DNA of 36,061 nt from Bacilli bacterium (GCA_017512495.1 JAFWGF010000028.1:1-36061), one strand, 5' to 3'; positions 26,872 to 34,582 are shown, counted from the stretch's first letter. A program made the numbers and translations. Notes: generated by a model from the sequence alone, not told the origin.

Positions 26872-28488
26872 CTAATTATATCCTCTAACTTCAGTAAAGG
26901 CATCAACTAAACCTAATGTTCCATCAAATACTTTACCATTTGATAATTGAGCCATACGTTGTAGTTGGCGTTCATCAGCTGAAGCAAATTTAATTGAATA
27001 AATTGGAATTGGTATGTTTATTTCTTTATATTTTTTATTTAAAGATTCATAAGTTCCTATATTACCTTCACCATCAGTCATAACAATAACAGAGGTATTA
27101 TATTTAGTTCTATCTTCATCTTTTAATAATTCCAAAGCTTTCTCGGTAGCTGGATATAATGCTGTACCACCACCGGGTTGTCTACTTTTTATATTATTTA
27201 AAACTGCTGCAATTTCTTCTTCACTGTGGGCATGCCAAGAATTATTATATTCAGAATTAAATGGTATTACATCAATAATATCTTCTCCAGTAAATTGTAA
27301 CATTTCTTCTGCAGCACGATCAGTTAAAATGAAATCCATCGCATTCTGTAATTCCTCTATACCAGGACCATACATACTTCCAGAATAATCTAAACAGAAT
27401 ACTACATGTACTGGTTTTCTCAAACTTTCTTGATATAACATTAAAGCTTCTTTTATTACACTAGTAGAAGGATATTTAAGTGGAGAAATATACTTTTTAG
27501 TATTAATTCCCCAATCAGGATTAAATATCTTAGTATTTGCTTTATCTGTAATTCCTCCATACCATGTTCTTCTACCCATACTAGCAAGTAATTTTTGTCC
27601 TTTATTACTCAATAAATATGCAACTAACTTATCATATGTTTCTTTTTTACTTTCATCTTTTTGATCAATATAACCAATTGGACTATCGGAAATAGAAACA
27701 CCATCTATTGGATAAACTGCATATAAAGTTTCTTTTCCTTTGCTTTCAAGTTTTTTATTAATATTTATAATTGATGATTCATAAGTAAAGACTGCTTCAT
27801 ATCCCCCATTAACAAACATTTCTTCTAAGTAGTCTTCATCTCCTGAAGATCTTTCTAATCCTCCAAAAAAAGTTTTTAATTTTTCTTTAAGTTCCTCGTT
27901 CTTTAATGTTTCACTAGTTAATACTTCAGGATTACCAGCTAAAGTAGTAAGTATTCCTAAATAGGCACTAGCACCACTATTAGTGGTAACTGGATTAGAC
28001 ATACTAAATTTTAAATTACCACTTTGTACAGCATTAATAATATCTCTAGTATAAATATCTTTATCAATAAACCCTAATTCATTAGCTTTATTTTTTCTAA
28101 TACCAAATACGATCGGATTAATACTAGTAGATTTAGTATCAGATACTCTTACTTTACTACTATCAATCGCATACATCCAAATCGAATTAGATAACCATAC
28201 TGCATCAAATTGTTCTCCATTATTTAATCGTTTAGTAATCTTTAAAGTATCATCATAAACTATATTTATTTTTAAATCTTCTTTTTCTGCAAAATTTTTA
28301 ATTTCGGAATCAAGAACTTTATTTTCTGAACTAGCTATTAAACTAAATACATGATTAGAATACTCATAATCTCTTCCTTCTTGATTATACTCAGTATTAT
28401 TTCCATTTAGTTGTGCAAAAATAATCAAAAGGCTTACTACAATAACGACTATTGTCCAACCATTATTTTCTTTATTTTTTGAATTCAT
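26872..28488 (-). CDS. Membrane-anchored solute-binding domain fused to a vWA domain
   Basis: 538 residues. N-terminal signal anchor (about 12-28). Residues about 45-340 form a type II solute-binding fold with QFDAVWLSNSIWMY, MSNPVTTNSGASAY (166-173 patch, matching the PVTSSPGA of the next binding protein) and YEAVFTYESSI. Residues about 355-538 are a von Willebrand A domain with a full metal site: DYSGS at 367-371, GGGT with Thr about 442, and MTDGE near 471. A binding protein joined to a vWA adhesion/assembly module suggests ligand-dependent protein contact outside the cell. ATG 28488 is used rather than the adjoining TTG 28491; AAAGG lies upstream. First gene of the five-gene operon and preceded by its promoter. 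Confidence 0.85.
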   Translation of the reverse strand: MNSKNKENNGWTIVVIVVSLLIIFAQLNGNNTEYNQEGRDYEYSNHVFSLIASSENKVLDSEIKNFAEKEDLKINIVYDDTLKITKRLNNGEQFDAVWLSNSIWMYAIDSSKVRVSDTKSTSINPIVFGIRKNKANELGFIDKDIYTRDIINAVQSGNLKFSMSNPVTTNSGASAYLGILTTLAGNPEVLTSETLKNEELKEKLKTFFGGLERSSGDEDYLEEMFVNGGYEAVFTYESSIININKKLESKGKETLYAVYPIDGVSISDSPIGYIDQKDESKKETYDKLVAYLLSNKGQKLLASMGRRTWYGGITDKANTKIFNPDWGINTKKYISPLKYPSTSVIKEALMLYQESLRKPVHVVFCLDYSGSMYGPGIEELQNAMDFILTDRAAEEMLQFTGEDIIDVIPFNSEYNNSWHAHSEEEIAAVLNNIKSRQPGGGTALYPATEKALELLKDEDRTKYNTSVIVMTDGEGNIGTYESLNKKYKEINIPIPIYSIKFASADERQLQRMAQLSNGKVFDGTLGLVDAFTEVRGYN

Positions 28489-28523
28489 CAAATCAACCTT
28501 TCTGGCATATTATTCCTACGTTT

Positions 28524-28552
28524 ATTTTATCATTTTTTAGATACTAAAACAA
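28524..28552 (-). promoter_or_regulatory. Promoter of the vWA-xpaC-SBP-telA-AAA+ operon
   Basis: TTGTTT (28552-28547), 17-base spacer, TAAAAT (28529-28524) on the minus strand, directly after the terminator of the lipoprotein gene. The leader would be about 30 bases. Confidence 0.6.
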
Positions 28553-28554
28553 GC

Positions 28555-28579
28555 AAAAAAAAAGATGGTTTTAACCATC
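28555..28579 (-). terminator. Terminator of the lipoprotein gene
   Basis: GATGGTT / AACCATC stem with a two-base loop followed by nine T on the minus strand; the TAA stop lies at the loop. A textbook intrinsic terminator. Confidence 0.9.
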
Positions 28580-29434
28580 ATATTTTTTACATTTACTTGC
28601 AGATATAGTATTAACTTGTGATGTATAATCACCTGTATAATTATATGTATCAAGAATTTCCTTTATTTCTTCTTCCTTATATTTACCATTCATATCAGCA
28701 AATATAGTTTCACTAATTGGTAAAATAACATCAAAAGTATCATTATAATTATTTTCTACAACATTAGAATCATCTGATCTAAATCCTTCTTGATTTCTAT
28801 ATAATAAATCCCAATTACCCGCAACACCCAACTTATATAAAGCTTTACCAGTCATTGTATCTCCTTCTTTTATATCAAGACCAATATACTTTTCAGCAAA
28901 TTTATTAAAGGTTATTGTTGATTCAAAGTAGTATAAAATATCTCCATCAAAAGTTAATAACTTTTGAGCGGTAATATCACAGTCAGCATAAGCATCTATT
29001 AAATCTGACACTTTTTCTGCATTAAAAAGAACAAATACTTTTGGTAAAACTATTGGTTGTATAATACTATCATCAAGAATTGTATCATCAACTTCTTTTT
29101 TTCCATCAAATCTTTTTCTATCGTTAGTAATAGTTTTCTCTTCTACGATATGGGCAAAAGTTGCACCTGTAATATCGTTATTTTCAATTAAATAATGATA
29201 ATCTAAATAGCTTTTTAAATTATCAGAGTCTTTAGAAAATCCCATAATATCATCAATTTTAGCATGACTTAATTCAGTATCATAATTTCTTGTATTTTCA
29301 ATTAGCACTTTATCATTAACATCACTTTTAGCAGATAATTGAAATGAGCATCCTGATAATACTAAAGTTACAATTACACCTGAAATTGCTACCTTACCTT
29401 TAGTTCCTTTTAACAATTGATTTTTATCAAACAT
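28571..29434 (-). CDS. Lipoprotein of unknown function
   Basis: 287 residues. The first 29 residues form a lipoprotein signal ending in LVLSGC (Cys about 29), so the mature chain is tied to the outer leaflet of the cell membrane. The mature part is mixed helix and strand, with IVLPKVFVLFNAEKV, ILYYFESTITFNKFAEKYIG and a Cys pair (ADCDITAQ, SKCKKYDG). I do not recognise a family. Proteins of this shape with an ETIFADMNG-like region occur near other surface genes in Firmicutes, but no function can be claimed. ATG 29434 with AAGGGTGAT upstream. Has its own strong promoter inside the end of the DedA gene and its own terminator. Confidence 0.8.
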   Translation of the reverse strand: MFDKNQLLKGTKGKVAISGVIVTLVLSGCSFQLSAKSDVNDKVLIENTRNYDTELSHAKIDDIMGFSKDSDNLKSYLDYHYLIENNDITGATFAHIVEEKTITNDRKRFDGKKEVDDTILDDSIIQPIVLPKVFVLFNAEKVSDLIDAYADCDITAQKLLTFDGDILYYFESTITFNKFAEKYIGLDIKEGDTMTGKALYKLGVAGNWDLLYRNQEGFRSDDSNVVENNYNDTFDVILPISETIFADMNGKYKEEEIKEILDTYNYTGDYTSQVNTISASKCKKYDG

Positions 29435-29465
29435 TGTATCACCCTTTTTGCCTAAAGCAGCGTTT

Positions 29466-29494
29466 ATTGTATCATAAACACCCTTTCATGTCAA
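29466..29494 (-). promoter_or_regulatory. Promoter of the lipoprotein gene, overlapping the dedA stop
   Basis: TTGACA (29494-29489), 17-base spacer, TACAAT (29471-29466) with TGA just before the -10. The perfect -35 box directly adjoins the TGA stop of the DedA gene (TTG ACA TGA). It supports separate expression of the lipoprotein. Confidence 0.8.
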
Positions 29495-30085
29495 TGAAAT
29501 CCTCTTTTTATAAATCTTTATAATAGTTTTTAAAACAATAAAAACCAAAATAATTCTTACCGGTATTTTTAATATATTTAAATAGTTTTTTATAATAATC
29601 CAATTATTACCCAAGCATAATCCAGCATAAACAAATAAAAAAGTCCATGGTATAGAACCTATTGTTGTATAAATAACAAATTTAAAAAAAGATAAATGCA
29701 TTATCCCAATGGGTAATGAAATAAGTGTTCTAATAATAGGAATATTTCTACCTATCAAAGCACTTAGCATTCCATATCTATTAAACCATGAGTCACTCTT
29801 TTTAAGATCTTCTTCTTTCATAAAAAAATATTTACCATACTTCTTAACAAAAGCTTGTCCTCCAAAATAACCCATAAAGTAAATTACTATCGCACAAAAA
29901 ACACTACCAATAAGTCCAGTAAAGAAAGCCATTTTAAAAGAAAATATTCCCTTACTAACAAAAATACCACTAGTAGCTAAAATAAGTTCACTAGGTATTA
30001 TAATAATAACTGCTTCTAATACCATTCCTAAAAACATTCCAAAGTATCCATAATTATTAATTAAATTTATTACGAAATCGGCCAT
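29486..30085 (-). CDS. DedA family integral membrane protein
   Basis: 199 residues, the usual length. DedA (SNARE-associated, PF09335) proteins sit in the cell membrane; several are flippases for undecaprenyl phosphate or phosphatidylethanolamine, and others affect drug resistance and proton balance. Seen: YGYFGMFLGMVLEAV then IIPSELIL (the Glu/Pro-Glu re-entrant loop), GLIGSVFCAIVIYFMGYFGG, RYGMLSALIGRNIPIIRTLISLPIGIM with the conserved Arg-Pro-Arg, then a final pair of helices. ATG 30085 with GGGTGA upstream. One of only two complete genes here that stop with TGA. It follows the HAD phosphatase after a terminator. Confidence 0.88.
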   Translation of the reverse strand: MADFVINLINNYGYFGMFLGMVLEAVIIIIPSELILATSGIFVSKGIFSFKMAFFTGLIGSVFCAIVIYFMGYFGGQAFVKKYGKYFFMKEEDLKKSDSWFNRYGMLSALIGRNIPIIRTLISLPIGIMHLSFFKFVIYTTIGSIPWTFLFVYAGLCLGNNWIIIKNYLNILKIPVRIILVFIVLKTIIKIYKKRISLT

Positions 30086-30108
30086 TTAATCACCCAATGA
30101 ATTATATG

Positions 30109-30137
30109 AAAAAAAGAATTAATTTTTCATTAATTCT
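30109..30137 (-). terminator. Terminator of the HAD phosphatase gene
   Basis: Nine-bp stem AGAATTAAT / ATTAATTCT with a five-base loop and a seven-T tail on the minus strand, overlapping the TAA at 30119. Confidence 0.8.
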
Positions 30138-30808
30138 TCAATATAATCACTAAGTGTATCGTATTCTGGCTTATTTAAGGAATCTAATTTCTCATGATGA
30201 TCTTTTATAACAGCTCCCGGAAATTCCTGTAGCATTTCATAATCATTATCATTATCACCAATAACTTTTAACAAGTCATAATTTAATTTTTCAAGATTAA
30301 ATAATCTTTTTAAAGCTTTCTTCTTATTAACAGTTTTATTAATTATATTAATATGAAATCTACTAGCATAAACATGTACTGGAACTTTTTCTTGAATAAT
30401 ATCTACTATACGTTTTTGTTCTTCTTTATCAGAACACTTCATAACTACTTTTACACAATCGTTATAATTAGTTGTTTTATTATATCCATCATCCAAATAG
30501 TATTCCCAGTTATGTTCTTCTATTATAGAAACTATTTGTTCTATATCTTTTTTATCTAACAAAATTGTATCTAAGCAATAATCAACACTATTAAATATCT
30601 TAGCTCCATCTTCACATATTAAATATGTATAAGGAATATTATTCTCATTTAAAGCATTCTTTAAACTAGTATAGTTTCTACCTGTAATAATGCAAAAAGT
30701 ATTACCAGCAGAAACAAATTTTCTAATAGCTTCAATATTTTTTTGATTTTTAACAGGGTCTTCTAAATAGTAAATTGTATCATCAAAATCACTAGCTAAG
30801 ATTATCAT
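30119..30808 (-). CDS. HAD superfamily (Cof/IIB type) phosphatase
   Basis: 229 residues. Predicted cytosolic Mg-dependent phosphatase for a small phosphorylated metabolite. All four HAD motifs are visible: ASDFDDT at the start (nucleophile Asp and acid Asp), FCIITGRNYTS, NKTVNKKKALKRL with the Lys, and IGDNDNDYEML. The cap between motifs II and III (about 80-165) fits the IIB type. Somewhat shorter than the usual 260-280 residues. ATG 30808 is preferred to the GTG at 30811 because GGTGG lies seven bases upstream. The very good promoter at 30824-30852 and a terminator at the end make it a single-gene unit. The substrate is unknown. Confidence 0.88.
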   Translation of the reverse strand: MIILASDFDDTIYYLEDPVKNQKNIEAIRKFVSAGNTFCIITGRNYTSLKNALNENNIPYTYLICEDGAKIFNSVDYCLDTILLDKKDIEQIVSIIEEHNWEYYLDDGYNKTTNYNDCVKVVMKCSDKEEQKRIVDIIQEKVPVHVYASRFHINIINKTVNKKKALKRLFNLEKLNYDLLKVIGDNDNDYEMLQEFPGAVIKDHHEKLDSLNKPEYDTLSDYIEELMKN

Positions 30809-30823
30809 CACATCACCACCTAA

Positions 30824-30852
30824 AATATATAATACATTTATTCGTTTGTCAA
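30824..30852 (-). promoter_or_regulatory. Promoter of the HAD phosphatase gene
   Basis: Consensus TTGACA (30852-30847), exact 17-base spacer and TATATT (30829-30824) on the minus strand, ending about 15 bases before the start codon. Confidence 0.85.
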
Positions 30853-30862
30853 ACGCGTAGAA

Positions 30863-30883
30863 AAGGAAAGCTCTGCTTTCCTT
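30863..30883 (-). terminator. Terminator of the WXG100/DUF4176 operon
   Basis: Nine-bp stem AAGGAAAGC / GCTTTCCTT with a three-base loop; TTTTCT follows on the minus strand. It lies a few bases after the DUF4176 stop. Confidence 0.8.
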
Positions 30884-30887
30884 ATTT

Positions 30888-31178
30888 TTATAAATTATGT
30901 TTTTCGTTATATTCTTCCAATTGTTTTTTCATCTTGTCGAAGAAAGTATGTGATTCATCATTACTATAACCGATGAAGAACACTTTATCAATTTGATCAT
31001 GATCAAAAACTGATGTAATATTTGATTTTAATTCTCCTTCTGGAAAAGGACATCCATTATAATCATATACTTTATCAGGATATTCTGCTGTTTTCATACA
31101 ATAGCCAGTAATCATCACTTTCTTTGTACCACCTTTTAGTAATACAACTGAGCCAATAGGTAAAAATTTCTCTTGCAT
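30888..31178 (-). CDS. DUF4176 protein (type VII secretion-associated)
   Basis: 96 residues, typical length. The family is recognised by FLPIGSVVLLKGGTKKVMITG at the start, VYDYNGCPFPEGEL in the middle and FDHDQIDKVFFIGY near the end. DUF4176 genes are regularly found inside WXG100/LXG type VII loci; the role is unknown and an adaptor or chaperone-like part is only a guess. No signal or membrane segment. ATG 31178 with GGGGAGGAAT upstream. Last gene of the operon starting at 34879, 15 bases after the previous stop, and followed by a terminator. Confidence 0.85.
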   Translation of the reverse strand: MQEKFLPIGSVVLLKGGTKKVMITGYCMKTAEYPDKVYDYNGCPFPEGELKSNITSVFDHDQIDKVFFIGYSNDESHTFFDKMKKQLEEYNEKHNL

Positions 31179-31193
31179 TTTTATTCCTCCCCT

Positions 31194-31862
31194 TTATTGT
31201 AAATCAGCTAGTTCTTCATTGTTTCTAGCACCATATTTTTCTGTTTCAATAGATGTATTATAATCATCATCTTCTAAATATTCTTCGGTTTTAGCCGAAT
31301 CTCCATAATCAATATCGGTAGATTCATCACCGTTCCATTCTTCTGATTCAAATTCATCAAGATTATCTTCAGAATTATTTTTCTTATGATCCATATAAGC
31401 TTTAGCTCCTAATCCAGCTGCAGCTGCTGCACTTAATCCAGCAGCAATTGGTATTACTGAACTTCCACCACTAGATTTCTTTGTAGTAATTGGATCATTT
31501 GATACTGGTATTTTCTTAACCTCATCGCTTTTAATAATAGTATCGATACCACTATCTATTTCTTCATCAACATCTTCTGGTAAAATTACTCCATCAGTTG
31601 TATTTTCTTCTTCAGGAACTACTGGAGCAATAGGTTCTGTAGGTTCTGTTACTGGAACATAACCATCAGTATCATTATATCCACCACCAGTATGGTAAGT
31701 TACATCATCTTCTGGTTGAGGAGTTGGTGTTGGTTCTGGAGCTGGCTCTGGAGTTGGAGTTGGTTCAGGATTTGGAGTTGGCTCAGGAGTTGGCGTTGGT
31801 GTTGGTTCTTCCTTTTTCTCCTCTTCTTTTGTTTCTTCTTTTTTCTCCTCTTCCTTCTTTTC
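31194..31862 (-). pseudogene. Pro-rich stalk, membrane anchor and acidic tail cut off from its WXG-like N-terminus by an in-frame TAG
   Basis: Directly after the TAG at 31865-31863 the same frame stays open for 222 codons to TAA at 31194. It codes in order for an E/K-rich continuation of the preceding gene's charged region, a PTPTPEPTPNPEP-type stalk, an acidic stretch, a membrane helix of the IPIAAGLSAAAAAGLGAK type (near 31445-31395), then an acidic cytosolic tail ending LADLQ. No ribosome site or ATG lies near the start; an internal ATG at 31394 would give only the 66-residue tail and is unconvincing. With the upstream part the full gene would be 477 residues plus the TAG. Either a nonsense mutation (GAG, AAG or CAG to TAG), read-through, or a sequence error. 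Confidence 0.75.
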
Positions 31863-32630
31863 CTATTCTTTTACTTCTTTTTCTTCTATTGGATCTGTCT
31901 TCTTCTGTTCTTTTTTATCTTCCTTTTTATCCTTTTTCTTATCATCTTTTTTATCATCTTTTATTGATTCAACTTCTTTATGTCTCTTTTGAATTCTGTT
32001 ATTATTTCCACCACCAGAACTACTATTATTATTATAATTATTACTTTGGTTACTATCTGTATCTGTTGTTGCATCTTCACTAACTTCTTCTTTTTTATCT
32101 TCGCCAGTATCCCCTACTATGCTATCTGCTTTTTTTGCTTTTGTACCATGAATTTCATCATAGACGCCGTCAAGATCTGTATCCTCAAATGCACGGTTCC
32201 ATGTTTCTGAAGTTTTTTTAGAGCTCGCTCTCTTATTATCTTTTCCAACATCATCGAGAGTTTCCCCAGATTTAACCTCTACATCAGATGCATTAACAGT
32301 TTCTTCAAGTCCAGCAAGACTAATTAAGTCTTTAATAACACCAGCTTGCTTTTCTGAATCTGCTTCTGCAGTAGAGAACGCTTCGAATGCATTGTTACAT
32401 TGACGAATTAAAAAATCTATTTCATTATAATAATTAGTAAATGCATGTTCTAAATCAGCCAAAGCATCCAATGTAGCAGCAAAACAATTGTCATGTAAGC
32501 TACTCGTTTTTTCTATATCAGCTTCACTTTTTGCTAATTCTGTGAGAACACTTTGCGCATATTCTTTTAACCCTACTAATTTTTTTGCTGTACTCTCTAA
32601 TTCTTTGTAAGCAACCTTAACTGTAGCCAC
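31863..32630 (-). CDS. WXG100-like helical protein with charged tail; N-terminal part of an amber-interrupted gene
   Basis: 255 residues to TAG. Residues 1-100 are helical with the size and feel of a WXG100/LXG head (YKELESTAKKLVGLKEYAQSVLTEL ... TNYYNEIDFLIRQCNNAF), though no W-x-G turn is present. Then come a polar linker with Asn/Ser/Gly runs and a Lys/Asp/Glu-rich stretch (DDKKDDKKKDKKEDKK). The charged run continues without a break beyond the TAG in the same frame, so this is probably only the front of a membrane-anchored protein. GTG start at 32630 with AGGAAGTGAT upstream. It follows the 505-residue gene by 32 bases in the type VII-like operon. Confidence 0.75.
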   Translation of the reverse strand: MATVKVAYKELESTAKKLVGLKEYAQSVLTELAKSEADIEKTSSLHDNCFAATLDALADLEHAFTNYYNEIDFLIRQCNNAFEAFSTAEADSEKQAGVIKDLISLAGLEETVNASDVEVKSGETLDDVGKDNKRASSKKTSETWNRAFEDTDLDGVYDEIHGTKAKKADSIVGDTGEDKKEEVSEDATTDTDSNQSNNYNNNSSSGGGNNNRIQKRHKEVESIKDDKKDDKKKDKKEDKKEQKKTDPIEEKEVKE

Positions 32631-32662
32631 TATATATCACTTCCTATCATTTATAAGTAAAA

Positions 32663-34180
32663 TTACTTTATTTTAGTTTTAGTAACTAATTCCGGATCAA
32701 TATACGCTCCCTGTAATTTTGCAGAGTTCTTATCCCTAATTACTGTGTTAGTAGCATTAATATATTGACCCTTTTTGTTTTTAATGTAATAAACTCCCTC
32801 TTTTTGATCATATTCAAAATATACTTCACTTGTTTCTGAACCATATGCATAAAGGGATCCATTATTTTCTTCCGTAATAGTACTTCCCTTTGATAAAACA
32901 AAATCTTCATGATTATCTATGGTAGACTGAACATTTTTTTCAGTTACTACAACAGGTCCTTTATTACTTTTATCACTAGTATCGGCTCCAGTTACTGCTT
33001 TTTCAGAACCATCTCCAGTAGTATCAACAGTAAGTTTTTTCATTGTTGATTTTGGAGTGCCAATTTCACTTGCTGCTGGCTCAGTTTTAGAATATTTTAT
33101 CTTTCCATTATCATTACTAGGATATGCATAACCACACTCAGCTTTTGGACTAGAAGGCTCACTATCATAATCAGAACCATTATACTTATATTTTTCTTGT
33201 TTTATTTTATAAACATATTTTCCATCTTTTGTTTTTACTCTTTCATAAGTATAAACATTTTTATGATCTATATTACCATCTTTACCATAAATAACTGATT
33301 TAGTAATATAACCATATCTATTTTTAACTTGGCATTTTTTACCTTTTTCACTAGTTTCAATTTCAACTGTTGATCCGTCTGGATTAATATATACAACTTT
33401 TGAATGACGAGTATCACCTGTTACTATTCTTTTTGCTCCAGGTTGTACATCTCCAGGTTCTAAACCTTCAGGTCTCTCTTCATCATCAGGAACTGGCATT
33501 GGAATTTCACCGGCATTAGGTATTTCTAATTTGTTTGAGTCTCCGTAAAAATCAATTGCTTCTTTAACTTTGCCATTAAACCAATCTTTGGCAGCTTTGC
33601 ATGCAGCTTCTGCAGCTGAAGCATGATCAAATGAACTATCAAAACTACCAGTCCACGTAATCTCTACTGTATTTTGATCATAGCTTTCTGGTAATTTTAC
33701 TGTTACATAATGTCCATAATCTTTAGGATATTTTGTTACAGTCTTAGTATTACCTTCAGAATCTTTTTCCTCCACATCTTTGGTAGAACTATTATATGCA
33801 TCAGTTTCTGTTTCAGCTTTATCACATAACTTTTTATATTCCTTACCTATTACTTCGCGAACAAAACGATCTGCTTCTTGCTTTTGATGTTGATAACCTT
33901 TGGCTTTAGTAATATTTTGAATATCTTCTATATCTTGAACAGTAACATTAATTCTAGCAATCATTTCATTAGTTATTTCATTTAATGGTGCTCTACCCTC
34001 TATGCTTAAGGCATCAAGAGACAAACCATGTTCTTTTTCAGCATTAAGCTTTTGAGTAAGTTCCTCATTTATATTAGCTATTTTCCCAGATTTAAAACTA
34101 TCTGCTAAACCATCTGTAATACTTTGACTTAAAAAATCACCTGTGCTACTATCCTTTGTTATATTACCAATATTTGCCAT
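32663..34180 (-). CDS. Large unknown protein of a WXG100 locus, possible type VII substrate
   Basis: 505 residues from the chosen start. I do not recognise the family. Residues 1-130 are mainly helix (NEELTQKLNAEKEHGLSLDAL; VQDIEDIQNITKAKGYQHQKQ), a middle part carries KYPKDYGHYVTVKLPESYD and EITWTGSFD, a Pro/Glu hinge (MPVPDDEERPEGLEPGD) follows, and the rest is rich in beta strands with short repeated turns such as NPDGST, GKDGNI, KTKDGKYVYKI. No signal peptide, membrane helix or LXG motif. ATG 34180 is preferred over ATG 34189, since AAAGGG lies eight bases before the former and touches the latter. Placed after a WXG100 pair with no Sec signal, it is a reasonable candidate for a type VII-exported protein (inference). 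Confidence 0.75.
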   Translation of the reverse strand: MANIGNITKDSSTGDFLSQSITDGLADSFKSGKIANINEELTQKLNAEKEHGLSLDALSIEGRAPLNEITNEMIARINVTVQDIEDIQNITKAKGYQHQKQEADRFVREVIGKEYKKLCDKAETETDAYNSSTKDVEEKDSEGNTKTVTKYPKDYGHYVTVKLPESYDQNTVEITWTGSFDSSFDHASAAEAACKAAKDWFNGKVKEAIDFYGDSNKLEIPNAGEIPMPVPDDEERPEGLEPGDVQPGAKRIVTGDTRHSKVVYINPDGSTVEIETSEKGKKCQVKNRYGYITKSVIYGKDGNIDHKNVYTYERVKTKDGKYVYKIKQEKYKYNGSDYDSEPSSPKAECGYAYPSNDNGKIKYSKTEPAASEIGTPKSTMKKLTVDTTGDGSEKAVTGADTSDKSNKGPVVVTEKNVQSTIDNHEDFVLSKGSTITEENNGSLYAYGSETSEVYFEYDQKEGVYYIKNKKGQYINATNTVIRDKNSAKLQGAYIDPELVTKTKIK

Positions 34181-34210
34181 ACCAATCATCCCTTTCTGTT
34201 TTTATAACGC

Positions 34211-34264
34211 TCTAAAAACGTATGAAATATTCATACATTTTTAGAACACTACAAAAGTAGTGTT
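34211..34264. other. Two adjacent hairpins between the WXG100 gene and the next gene
   Basis: On the minus strand, first AACACTAC-TTTT-GTAGTGTT (34264-34245), then a 16-pair stem with a three-base loop (34245-34211, one G-T pair). Neither has a T-run, so they are more likely mRNA stability or processing elements, or a partial stop, than full terminators. They would favour the WXG100 pair over downstream genes. Confidence 0.7.
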
Positions 34265-34269
34265 TATTA

Positions 34270-34569
34270 TCATTCTATTTTTGATGCAGCATCAATCATT
34301 GCTTTTTCAGCATCAGAGAATTCAGTGTACCAGATATCGATCTTCTTTTGCATCTCATTACAAAATTCATCACGTTCTGCAACAATCTTTGCTTTCATTT
34401 CTTCAAAAACTTCTAAGAAATAATTTGAAGATTGTCCTTTCCATGAATTATCTGTTAAATCAACAATTTTATTTTTTGTTGCCTCTAAATTATCTAGCAT
34501 TTCATTAAATTTATTTTCAACATTTACTTTAGCTTGTTTCAAGTTATCATAATCAACTCTATTTGCCAT
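34270..34569 (-). CDS. WXG100 family protein (EsxA/EsxB-like)
   Basis: 99 residues, the family size. Two helices joined by the W-x-G turn (LTDNSWKGQSSNYF, Trp about 43). WXG100 proteins are small helical hairpins exported in pairs by type VII (Esx/Yuk) systems, or acting as their partners. Stop is TGA followed at once by TAATAA. ATG 34569 with a GGAGGGATAAT ribosome site. It lies 13 bases after a second gene of the same size, the usual arrangement for a pair. No secretion ATPase is in the window. Confidence 0.9.
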   Translation of the reverse strand: MANRVDYDNLKQAKVNVENKFNEMLDNLEATKNKIVDLTDNSWKGQSSNYFLEVFEEMKAKIVAERDEFCNEMQKKIDIWYTEFSDAEKAMIDAASKIE

Positions 34570-34582
34570 ATATTATCCCTCC

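Noticed and set aside
29435..29488. TGA read as Trp joining DedA to the lipoprotein
   Set aside because: The lipoprotein has its own consensus promoter, ribosome site and a lipobox signal that must be N-terminal.
31194..31394. 66-residue acidic gene starting at ATG 31394
   Set aside because: The frame is open far upstream and contains the membrane helix and stalk, so this is only the tail of a larger gene. No ribosome site precedes the ATG.
31692..32083. Plus-strand Trp- and Leu-rich open frames
   Set aside because: They are antisense shadows of the Pro-rich and charged stretches of the split type VII protein.
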